Origin: CAVZLD01 sp964522605
GTDB lineage: Bacteria > Planctomycetota > Planctomycetia > Pirellulales > Pirellulaceae
Direction of reading: 5' to 3'
Assembly (NCBI GenBank): GCA_964522605.1
Contig: CAZFWV010000180.1
Span: 1-13,493, forward strand
Length of the DNA stretch: 13,493 bases
In this document: positions 6,956 to 13,129 of the stretch, one piece after another
Position numbering within the stretch: the first letter of the stretch is position 1
How the letters are laid out: every line of letters begins with the position of its first letter
Notes under the pieces: model-generated
What the model was told of the DNA's origin: nothing
Seen by the model: the letters and a program-made list of their open reading frames with translations, nothing else
The model's database searches: none
Made by a program: the position numbers and the translations under genes

Positions 6956-6972
6956 CACTGGCTCTGCCAGTG
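6956..6972. repeat. Short palindrome CACTGGC-TCT-GCCAGTG
   Basis: A perfect 7-bp stem with a 3-nt loop, preceded by GGTGC. I recall near-identical units as highly repeated in several planctomycete genomes, so a dispersed repeat is more likely than a gene-specific site. It lies about 180 nt before ahcY. Confidence 0.5.
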
Positions 6973-6994
6973 CTCCTCACAACGTATGCTAGCT

Positions 6995-7106
6995 GCTTCG
7001 AAGACCTCGCGTGAGGCGACGAAGCTACAATTCCGTTGAGTTCTGTGTGACTTCTCGAAGTTTACGATTATGACGTGGGTTGTTCTCTCGGGGCGGATCC
7101 CACGAG
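6995..7106 (+). promoter_or_regulatory. Structured leader region of ahcY
   Basis: Two hairpins precede ahcY. The first pairs GCTTCG 6995-7000 with CGAAGC 7020-7025 and, inside it, CCTC 7005-7008 with GAGG 7013-7016. The second pairs CTCGGGG 7087-7093 with CCC 7099-7101 and CGAG 7103-7106 (one bulged A) and ends 29 nt before the Shine-Dalgarno. No match to the SAH riboswitch core is evident, so ligand control is not claimed. They could be incidental. Confidence 0.3.
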
Positions 7107-7148
7107 GGGCGACTTGTTACTCTTTATGAATGCGTGGAGGTAGTCATC

Positions 7149-8462
7149 GTGGCCCAGGTTGAGACCAAAGCACCGTACAAGGTGAAAGACATTTCGCTCG
7201 CCGATTGGGGGCGTCGCGAGATCATGTTAGCCGAAAATGAGATGCCCGGGCTGATGGCGATTCGCCAGAAGTATGGTTCGTCGAAGCCCCTGGCGGGAGC
7301 GCGCATTGCCGGCTGTTTGCACATGACGATCCAGACTGCCGTGCTGATCGAAACGCTGATCGAGTTGGGCGCCGACGTGCAGTGGAGCAGTTGCAACAAG
7401 TATTCGACTCAGGATCATGCGGCCGCCGCGATTGCCCAGGCGGGCATCCCGGTTTACGCCTGGAAGGGCGAGACGGACAAGGAGTATGACTGGTGCATCG
7501 AGCAGACGTTGCACTTCCCGGATGGACAGCCACTGAACATGATTCTGGACGATGGCGGCGATCTGACCGCACTCGTGCACAAGAAGCATCCGGAGTTGCT
7601 CGCCGGCATCCGTGGTTTGACGGAAGAGACCACAACGGGCATCAAAGAACTTCGCAAGATGATGGCCAAAGGTACGCTGAAGGTCCCGGCGATCAACGTG
7701 AACGATTCCGTGACGAAGAGTAAATTCGACAACCTGTACGGTTGCCGCGAATCGCTCGTCGACGGCATCAAACGGGCGACCGACGTGATGGTGGCGGGCA
7801 AGGTTGCGGTCGTTGCGGGGTACGGCGACGTGGGAAAAGGTTGTGCCCATTCGCTTCAGCGATATGGCGCCCGCGTGATCATCACCGAGATCGATCCGAT
7901 CAATGCCCTGCAAGCTTCCATGGAAGGTTTTCAAGTCACGACGATGGAAGAGGCGGCGCCGATCGGACACATCTTTGTCACCGCGACTGGATGTCGCGAC
8001 ATCATTCGCGGCGAACACATGCAGGTGATGCCGAATGACGCGATCATCTGCAACATTGGCCATTTCGATCTTGAAATCGACGTGGCCTGGCTGGAACACC
8101 AGAAGAACGTCAGCAAAGAGAACATTAAACCGCTTGTCGATCGGTATACATTTCCGGACGGCCACTCCGTGATCCTGTTGGCGGAAGGTCGCCTCGTCAA
8201 TCTGGGCTGCGCCACCGGACATCCATCCTTCGTGATGTCGAACTCCTTCACGAATCAGGTGATCGCGCAGATGGCTCTTTGGACGGAACCGGATAAGTAT
8301 GCCGTCGGTGTGCACGTTCTGCCCAAAGAACTCGATGAAGAGGTGGCCCGACTGCACCTCGATCAACTGGGCGTGAAGTTGACAAAGCTCACTCCGGAAC
8401 AGGCCGATTACCTGGGAGTGCCTGCCGAAGGACCCTTCAAGCCGGATTACTACCGATACTGA
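7149..8462 (+). CDS. ahcY: S-adenosylhomocysteine hydrolase (adenosylhomocysteinase)
   Basis: AhcY reversibly splits S-adenosylhomocysteine into adenosine and homocysteine, removing the product inhibitor of methyltransferases; it is cytosolic, NAD-dependent and usually tetrameric. I chose GTG 7149: GGAGG at 7136-7140 lies 8 nt upstream, and the family N-terminus (YKVKDISLADWGR) follows. The 437 residues include His58 (CLHMT), Asp135 (DDGGDLT), Glu160 (EETTTG), Lys190 and Asp194 (SVTKSKFDN), the NAD Rossmann motif GYGDVGKG (224-231), the signature NLGCATGHPSFVMS, and the C-terminal KPDYYRY. All active-site positions known from the human enzyme are kept. It lacks the internal insert of about 40 residues found in many bacterial AhcYs and is close in length and sequence to animal enzymes. 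The DUF1015 gene starts one base after its stop. Confidence 0.98.
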   Translation: MAQVETKAPYKVKDISLADWGRREIMLAENEMPGLMAIRQKYGSSKPLAGARIAGCLHMTIQTAVLIETLIELGADVQWSSCNKYSTQDHAAAAIAQAGIPVYAWKGETDKEYDWCIEQTLHFPDGQPLNMILDDGGDLTALVHKKHPELLAGIRGLTEETTTGIKELRKMMAKGTLKVPAINVNDSVTKSKFDNLYGCRESLVDGIKRATDVMVAGKVAVVAGYGDVGKGCAHSLQRYGARVIITEIDPINALQASMEGFQVTTMEEAAPIGHIFVTATGCRDIIRGEHMQVMPNDAIICNIGHFDLEIDVAWLEHQKNVSKENIKPLVDRYTFPDGHSVILLAEGRLVNLGCATGHPSFVMSNSFTNQVIAQMALWTEPDKYAVGVHVLPKELDEEVARLHLDQLGVKLTKLTPEQADYLGVPAEGPFKPDYYRY

Positions 8463-8463
8463 T

Positions 8464-9777
8464 ATGGCATCGATCCAGGCTTTCCGCGGGCTCCGCTACG
8501 ATCTGGGACATGTCGGTTCGCTCAGCGATGTCGTCGCACCGCCGTACGACGTGATCGATGATCGGCTGCGCACCCAGTTGTATGAGAAGCACCCGGCGAA
8601 CGTCATCCGGTTGATTCTGAATCGGGATGAGCCGGGTGACGACGAGCAATCGAATCGGTACACGCGCGCGGCGCGGTTTTTGAAGAATTGGCGCGCCGAG
8701 GGCGTATTGCAGACGGATCCCGATCCGGCTGTTTATGTCTATCACCAAGTCTTCGAGCATGCGGGCGAAACCCATACGCGGCGCGGATTCATGTGCCGCA
8801 CGCGACTCGAACGCTTCGGTGAAGGAGCGATCTATCCGCACGAAGAGACGCATGCTTCTGCCAAGGCGGACCGGCTGCTGCTGACACGCGCCTGCCGGGC
8901 AAACCTCAGTCAGATCTTCGGACTCTATCCCGATCCGGCGACCGAAGTCCAGCAGTTGCTCGAAGACCAGATCGCCGATCAGACTCCGTTGGAAGCCACC
9001 GACCACTTGGGCGTCGTCCATCGACTCTGGCCCGTCACCGATGTTCAGGTCATCAGTCGGCTCACGGCGCGTATGGGTGACAAGCCGCTCTTTATTGCCG
9101 ATGGTCACCATCGGTACGAGACGGCGTGTAACTACCGGGATGAACTCGCCGAACAGCATCCTTTAGCAGATCACCACCCGGCGCAGTACGTGCTGATGAT
9201 GTGCGTTGGCATGAATGATCCCGGGATGCTCGTGCTGCCGACCCATCGTCTGTTTCGCGGCGTCCCTCCGATGACGCAACACGACCTGATCACGCGATTG
9301 GGAAAGGATTTCCAGTGCCAGCCCGTTGGCCAGGGGCCGGAACAAGCCGAGCGGATCTGGAGTGAGATTGAACAGCAGGGAGAACAGGGAACGATTGGCC
9401 TGTTCACCGCCGTTGATCAACGGTGGGTCCTCGCCCGCATCTCCTCCGAAGGGCAGGCACACATGGAACAGGTCGCTTCCGAGCATAGCGCCGATTGGCA
9501 AGGCCTGGGAGTGAGCATCCTGCACCGATTGATCGTCGAGACCCTGCTGGGACTTTCCGACCTGCCGAAGCCGGAATATGTCCACCTGGTGGAGGAAGTC
9601 ATCGAGGGCCTGCAGTCGGATCGCGACCCGCGACAGTACTCGCTGGCCGCCCTGGTGATGCCCGCGACACTCGATCACATTCGGGCGATCAGCGAGCACG
9701 GCGAGCGAATGCCTGCCAAGAGCACCTACTTTTATCCCAAGCTGCTCAGCGGACTCGTGATCAATCCACTCGAGTAG
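8464..9777 (+). CDS. DUF1015 family protein
   Basis: A 437-residue soluble protein of the DUF1015 (COG4198) family, whose biochemical role I do not know. The family hallmarks are DVVAPPYDVI (22-31), YPHEETHASAK (124-134), IADGHHRYETA (211-221, a probable His/Asp-rich active or metal site) and the C-terminal MPAKSTYFYPKLLSGLVINPL (416-436). The strongly conserved His/Asp/Glu motifs suggest an enzyme. The ATG lies one base after the ahcY TGA and no Shine-Dalgarno precedes it, so translation is probably coupled to ahcY by re-initiation. There is no signal peptide or membrane segment. Coupling to ahcY hints at a methyl-cycle or amino-acid-linked role, but this is only inference. Confidence 0.93.
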   Translation: MASIQAFRGLRYDLGHVGSLSDVVAPPYDVIDDRLRTQLYEKHPANVIRLILNRDEPGDDEQSNRYTRAARFLKNWRAEGVLQTDPDPAVYVYHQVFEHAGETHTRRGFMCRTRLERFGEGAIYPHEETHASAKADRLLLTRACRANLSQIFGLYPDPATEVQQLLEDQIADQTPLEATDHLGVVHRLWPVTDVQVISRLTARMGDKPLFIADGHHRYETACNYRDELAEQHPLADHHPAQYVLMMCVGMNDPGMLVLPTHRLFRGVPPMTQHDLITRLGKDFQCQPVGQGPEQAERIWSEIEQQGEQGTIGLFTAVDQRWVLARISSEGQAHMEQVASEHSADWQGLGVSILHRLIVETLLGLSDLPKPEYVHLVEEVIEGLQSDRDPRQYSLAALVMPATLDHIRAISEHGERMPAKSTYFYPKLLSGLVINPLE

Positions 9778-9830
9778 ACCTTTCGCGTGCGGACGTGTGA
9801 CGCACAAGGCAAGCGAAACCGGGAACTCGA

Positions 9831-9918
9831 AGAGCAACCACGGAGGGGACGGAGGAAACAGATCAGCACCGATCGATCCGCGTGTATCCGCCTCGTCCGT
9901 CCCGTCCGTGGTTCGTCT
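9831..9918. repeat. Palindromic repeat, ACCACGGA family, copy 2
   Basis: AACCACGGA at 9836-9844 and TCCGTGGTT at 9905-9913 are perfect inverted ends, and the 27-nt arms match at 22 positions. The centre (AGCACCGATCGATCCGCG) is nearly the same as in the copy before ahcY. It sits 53 bp after the DUF1015 stop. Confidence 0.7.
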
Positions 9919-10091
9919 TTGCCTTCGGTCCCACTTAACGCGATTTCCTTTCACCTGCATCTCGAATCGGTCGCCCTCAGATTCACTGCCCCGCCTGACC
10001 CAACTCAGCGTTTCTCCGCGCTCTTCCGCGGCCAATCTCCCCGTATTTCCTGAGTTCGATCGATCAGATGCCCTGCCTTGTTAATCTCGGA
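9919..10091. other. Gap between the repeat and the parS sites
   Basis: I see no gene. A short CCGCG/CGCGG hairpin is at 10016-10031. I looked for DnaA boxes (TTATCCACA-like) because of the nearby parAB genes and saw none. Confidence 0.4.
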
Positions 10092-10107
10092 GGTTTCACG
10101 TGAAACC
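10092..10107. promoter_or_regulatory. parS: parS centromere site 1
   Basis: GGTTTCACGTGAAACC is a perfect 16-bp palindrome. Its inner 14 bp are identical to the consensus TGTTTCACGTGAAACA bound by ParB/Spo0J. It lies 165 bp upstream of parA, where chromosomal parS sites often occur, and can serve both as a ParB loading site and as an autoregulatory operator. Confidence 0.93.
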
Positions 10108-10127
10108 GTGCTCTAGGCAAATTGCGG

Positions 10128-10143
10128 GGTTTCACGTGGAACG
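10128..10143. promoter_or_regulatory. parS: parS centromere site 2
   Basis: GGTTTCACGTGGAACG has the CACGTG core. Read in reverse, its inner 14 bp are GTTCCACGTGAAAC, the same as the core of the well-known B. subtilis parS. It is centred 36 bp from site 1. Confidence 0.88.
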
Positions 10144-10165
10144 GATTTTTCTTGGCGCGAGAAAA

Positions 10166-10187
10166 CTGCCGTTCCGGCAACGGGCAG
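10166..10187 (+). promoter_or_regulatory. Hairpin in the parA leader
   Basis: CTGCCGTT (10166-10173) pairs with AAC and GGCAG (10179-10187) with one bulged G. A weak -10-like TAGAAT follows at 10196-10201. It could be a regulatory stem or incidental; there is no T-run to suggest a terminator. Confidence 0.3.
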
Positions 10188-10256
10188 GGGCTGTCTAGAA
10201 TACGCCGCCCGCGTCCGGGAGGTCGGCTGCGGGGTCGTGAGCAAGGAGGCTCGGTC

Positions 10257-11003
10257 GTGCCACGGATCATTTGCGTCGCCAACCAGAAGGGCGGCGTCGG
10301 CAAAACGACGACAGCGATCAATCTAGCGGTGGCCTTAGCGATCGGTGGCAGTCGGACGCTCTTGGTCGACTTGGACCCGCAGTGCAGTGCGACGACGGGA
10401 CTCGGGCAGTCACCTGCGCGGCGTCATCCGTTCGTCTCTCCGAATCCGGTCTCTCAGGTGTTTCATGATGTAACGCAGCCGGGATTGGATCTCCTGCCGG
10501 GCAGTCGCAGTTTTGAAGACGTGGAAGCCCTGGCCAGTGGCGAGGCACCGCGTACGGAGCGATTGCAGCAATTCTTTCTCGAAGAGACCCGCGATTACGA
10601 CTTCGTGCTGATCGACTGTCCCCCATCATTGGGCCGGCTGACGGAATCGGCGCTGGCGGGATCTTCCGAAGTGGTGATGCCGATCCAATGCGAGTATTTC
10701 GCGATGGAGGGGCTGACGCAGATGATCGAGGTGATTCGGCGGGTGATGCATCGTCCGGGCAGTCATCTGGAGTTTGGTGGAATCGTGTTGACGATGTACG
10801 ACCATGCGTTGGAGTTAACGCGTGAGGTGGACACGGAAGTACGCGATTTCTTTGGCGACATCGTATTTCAAACGGTCATTCCCCGGGACGTAGCGGTGTC
10901 CGAGGCTCCCAGTCACGGGCAGTCGGTGTTGCAGTACGCACCGCGTTCGCGCGGTGCCCGCTCGTACGTTGAACTTTGCATGGAGGTGCTTGAGCGTGTC
11001 TAA
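10257..11003 (+). CDS. parA: Chromosome-partitioning ATPase ParA (Soj)
   Basis: ParA is a deviant-Walker ATPase that binds DNA non-specifically and moves ParB-parS complexes to separate replicated origins. GTG 10257 has AGGAGG at 10244-10249, 7 nt upstream. The resulting 248-residue protein begins PRIICVANQKGGVGKTTT, the standard chromosomal Soj start. Motifs are the deviant Walker A KGGVGKTT (11-18, with signature Lys11 and Lys16), the A' box LLVDLDPQ (35-42), and Walker B FVLIDCPPS with Asp120. There is no N-terminal HTH, so it is the short chromosomal type rather than the P1/F plasmid type. Its stop overlaps parB by 8 nt and two parS sites lie upstream, forming a complete partition locus. 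Confidence 0.97.
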   Translation: MPRIICVANQKGGVGKTTTAINLAVALAIGGSRTLLVDLDPQCSATTGLGQSPARRHPFVSPNPVSQVFHDVTQPGLDLLPGSRSFEDVEALASGEAPRTERLQQFFLEETRDYDFVLIDCPPSLGRLTESALAGSSEVVMPIQCEYFAMEGLTQMIEVIRRVMHRPGSHLEFGGIVLTMYDHALELTREVDTEVRDFFGDIVFQTVIPRDVAVSEAPSHGQSVLQYAPRSRGARSYVELCMEVLERV

Positions 11004-12036
11004 AGAACGACGATTAGGACGTGGACTGGCTGCTCTTTTAGGGGAAGACGCGGAACCGGTATCGGTCTCGCCCGACATCTCCGACTCGGTTCCCGCGCCG
11101 CGCATTCACCGACCGGACGAATCGGCGCCCTATTCCGACACGCCGCAAGACGTGGGCGCGCCGACGCAGGAAGCCTACACGGCGACCGACGGTGACCTGT
11201 TGATGCTGAGCGTCTACGAGATTGATGACAATCCGTTTCAGCCTCGGCGGGACTTCAGCGAGAGCGAAATCGCGTCACTGGCCGAGAGTCTGAAAGAGCA
11301 CGACATGCTGCAGCCGGTTCTCGTGCGGCGCATCGCCGATCGCTGGCAGTTGATTTCTGGTGAGCGGCGACTGCGGGCCGCGATCCAAGCGGGCTGGACT
11401 CAGGTTCCCGCGCGCGTTCGCCAGGCCGACGACCGTTTGGTGGCCGAGTTGGCGATTGTCGAAAATCTGCAGCGGAAGGATCTCAATCCGATCGAGAAAG
11501 CGCTTTCGTTCCGCCGCTATCTGGATCAACACCAATGCACGCAGGAAGACCTGGGGCGGCGGCTAAAAATCGACCGGTCCACGATCGCGAATCTGGTTCG
11601 CCTGTTGGAACTTCCGCAGGTCGTGCAGGAAGAGTTGCAGAGCGGTGCGATCTCCGCCGGCCATGCGCGCGCTCTGTTGCCTCTTGGTGACGAACAGCTA
11701 CAGATCAACTTCAGCGCGCGAATTCGCCGCGAGGGGTTGAGTGTGCGTGAGACCGAGCGATTGGTGCAGGAACGGATTGAATTGGAAGACGGCGATCCGC
11801 TCACGTCGGGCGACAAGAAGACAACCCGTCGACGCAAATCCTCACCACGCAGTCATCACCTCGCATCGCTCGAGCAACAGATGCGAATTCGCCTCGGAAC
11901 AAAAGTCGATCTCCGACAATCCAGTCGTGGTCGGGGCCAGATCGTGATTCACTTTCGCAATCACGAGGAATTCGAACGCATCAGTCGTCTGATCGATTCC
12001 TCCGACGGCGACCAACTGCGGATCCATGCGGGCTGA
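10996..12036 (+). CDS. parB: Chromosome-partitioning protein ParB (Spo0J)
   Basis: ParB loads at parS as a CTP-dependent clamp, spreads on DNA and stimulates ParA. GTG 10996 has GGAGG at 10982-10986, 9 nt upstream, and gives 346 residues. In order there are: the ParA-stimulating N-terminal helix RLGRGLAALLG (6-16); an acidic, Pro-rich linker (17-65); the CTP-binding domain with DNPFQPRR (78-85), GERRLRAA (122-129) and ENLQRKDLNPIE (156-167); a helix-turn-helix (about 182-205, TQEDLGRRLKIDRSTIANLVRLL) that recognises parS; and a C-terminal dimerisation region (about 290-346) after a basic stretch KKTTRRRK. The start lies inside the end of parA, so the two genes are translationally coupled. All CTPase boxes look intact. 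Confidence 0.97.
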   Translation: MSKERRLGRGLAALLGEDAEPVSVSPDISDSVPAPRIHRPDESAPYSDTPQDVGAPTQEAYTATDGDLLMLSVYEIDDNPFQPRRDFSESEIASLAESLKEHDMLQPVLVRRIADRWQLISGERRLRAAIQAGWTQVPARVRQADDRLVAELAIVENLQRKDLNPIEKALSFRRYLDQHQCTQEDLGRRLKIDRSTIANLVRLLELPQVVQEELQSGAISAGHARALLPLGDEQLQINFSARIRREGLSVRETERLVQERIELEDGDPLTSGDKKTTRRRKSSPRSHHLASLEQQMRIRLGTKVDLRQSSRGRGQIVIHFRNHEEFERISRLIDSSDGDQLRIHAG

Positions 12037-12121
12037 GGCCGTAGGGCGACCGTCCGGGTCCAAGCGAGTGCGCGACGCGACCGGCGGATGTCGCATCTCG
12101 GCGGTTTGCCTCGAATGAGAA

Positions 12122-12137
12122 GTGAACAAGTGTTCAC
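12122..12137. promoter_or_regulatory. 16-bp palindrome GTGAACA-AG-TGTTCAC
   Basis: Perfect 7-bp arms around a 2-bp centre, in the 167-bp gap between parB and tRNA-Pro. Its core GAAC-N4-GTTC is the form of the LexA/DinR box of Gram-positive bacteria. It is not parS, which has the CACGTG core. Which gene, if any, it controls is unknown. Confidence 0.35.
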
Positions 12138-12203
12138 ATGAAATGGAATTGCGGATCTGCCATGGCGTGAGTAGCATGACAGAGGCCTTCACCGGTCGTT
12201 TCA

Positions 12204-12278
12204 CGGGGCGTAGCGCAGTCTGGCTAGCGCGCCTGCTTTGGGAGCAGGAGGTCGGGAGTTCGAATCTCCCCGCCCCGA
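12204..12278 (+). tRNA. tRNA-Pro (anticodon UGG)
   Basis: A full cloverleaf is visible. The acceptor arms CGGGGCG and CGCCCCG are followed by discriminator A73. The D-stem is GCGC/GCGC with a GG-containing loop. The anticodon stem CCTGC/GCAGG holds loop TTTGGGA, which gives anticodon TGG. The T-arm is GGGAG-TTCGAAT-CTCCC. The C1-G72 pair with A73 is the bacterial tRNA-Pro identity set. The CCA end is not encoded. The 3' end faces an integrase remnant, as expected for a tRNA used as an attachment site, but I found no second copy of the tRNA 3' end in the window. Confidence 0.97.
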
Positions 12279-12326
12279 CTGGACTTACGACGACGAAAAT
12301 GACCTGGCGCAGTAAATCAGCGCAGG

Positions 12327-12365
12327 AAATACCGCTTCCAAGTTGCCTTTGACTTGGAGGTATTT
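12327..12365 (+). promoter_or_regulatory. Hairpin that buries the integrase Shine-Dalgarno
   Basis: AAATACC (12327-12333) pairs with GGTATTT (12359-12365) and TCCAAGT (12337-12343) pairs with ACTTGGA (12352-12358). This gives 14 perfect pairs with a 3-nt bulge (GCT) and an 8-nt loop. The whole GGAGG (12356-12360), which serves ATG 12369, lies in the stem. The expected effect is to block ribosome access. Confidence 0.65.
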
Positions 12366-12368
12366 GCG

Positions 12369-12957
12369 ATGGCGAGAAGTCGCAAGGGACCTTGGCGACG
12401 TAGGCAAGATCGGCGCTGGTACACAACCGGACCCAACACCAGCAAAGTGATGACGTTGGCACCAGCCGACGCGAGTCACGAGGACGCCTGTCGCCTCTAC
12501 GATGCGTATCCCGTAAGCCATCAGCGGACCGAGGCCGGTCCCCTTCTGACCGTCAGCCAACTGATTGACGAGTACCTTGAATGGACCAAACAGGATCGCG
12601 CCACGCACCTACAGGTGGTATCGCGATTGTTTGATCCGCTCCAACAGGTCCCACGGTGACCGCGTCACGTAAGAATCGCGTCCGCTGTCGGTTTCGCCGG
12701 CTCAAGACGGCACTCGGCGTCCCCGACCTGTGTGCGACGACTCTGCGTCACAGTTGGGCGACCGAAGCGCTGCGAAACGGAATGAACACGACCACCGCCA
12801 GTATTCTGATGGGCACCGTGATCCGGCGACGCTTGCGCGGAACTATCAGCACTCGGTGCGTGACCACGAGGATCTCAAGCAGGCGGCGTCGCGGGCGAAA
12901 GATGTCGGTACTTTGTCCCAGCATCCGGTGACCGATTTGCCTGCTCGTACGCTTTGA
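12369..12957 (+). pseudogene. Tyrosine recombinase (phage-type integrase), decayed
   Basis: The remains of a tyrosine recombinase lie in three frames. From ATG 12369 (GGAGG 8 nt upstream) runs a basic N-terminal arm, MARSRKGPWRRRQDRRWY, and the start of the core-binding domain, LIDEYLEWTKQ. Near 12600 the frame shifts and similarity continues as APRTYRWYRD. A stretch of the central domain, including the first catalytic Arg and the Lys, is missing around 12640. The C-terminal part resumes as NRVRCRFRRLKTALG and LRHSWATEAL. One base is lost at 12814, and it finishes in another frame as HRDPATLARNYQH, with the last catalytic His and the Tyr nucleophile. It cannot encode an active enzyme. It lies 90 bp beyond tRNA-Pro, a typical integration site. 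Confidence 0.85.
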
Positions 12958-13129
12958 GATGCTGAGTTGTGATCACGATATGTCGGCCAAACCGGTCATG
13001 TGGCATCACGCCGGTTCGACACAGTTCGTAGACTTTGCCCCTGGACAGTCCCAGCTGCAAGGCCACCCGTTCTATCGTCAGCGGTCCCTCGGTTAGTCCC
13101 TGGTCCGAGTCGGGCGGCGCCTGGATCAT
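12875..13129 (-). CDS. Excisionase-like helix-turn-helix protein
   Basis: An 84-residue protein from ATG 13129; an in-frame start at 13201 would add 24 low-complexity residues. Residues 16-62 form a MerR/Xis-type winged HTH (HTH_17): PLTIERVALQLGLSRGKVYELCRTG, then PHDRFGRHIVIT as the wing and HLKAYEQ as the closing helix. Such proteins direct recombination or repress element genes. It is convergent with the integrase remnant and overlaps its last 83 bases, whereas intact elements often have xis and int on the same strand. No clear Shine-Dalgarno is seen. It may be intact, or a remnant of the same element. Confidence 0.7.
   Translation of the reverse strand: MIQAPPDSDQGLTEGPLTIERVALQLGLSRGKVYELCRTGVMPHDRFGRHIVITTQHLKAYEQANRSPDAGTKYRHLSPATPPA

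Noticed and set aside
6973..7148. SAH riboswitch upstream of ahcY
   Set aside because: The conserved core expected for that RNA was not found; only local hairpins are visible.
7227..8366. 379-codon minus-strand frame inside ahcY
   Set aside because: Antisense shadow of a highly conserved gene with strong codon bias; no motif.
9778..10256. Replication origin next to parAB
   Set aside because: No DnaA-box cluster, AT-rich unwinding stretch or dnaA/dnaN gene is visible.
10064..10321. Minus-strand frame with a repeated FHVKP peptide
   Set aside because: The repeated pentapeptide is only the translation of the two parS sites.
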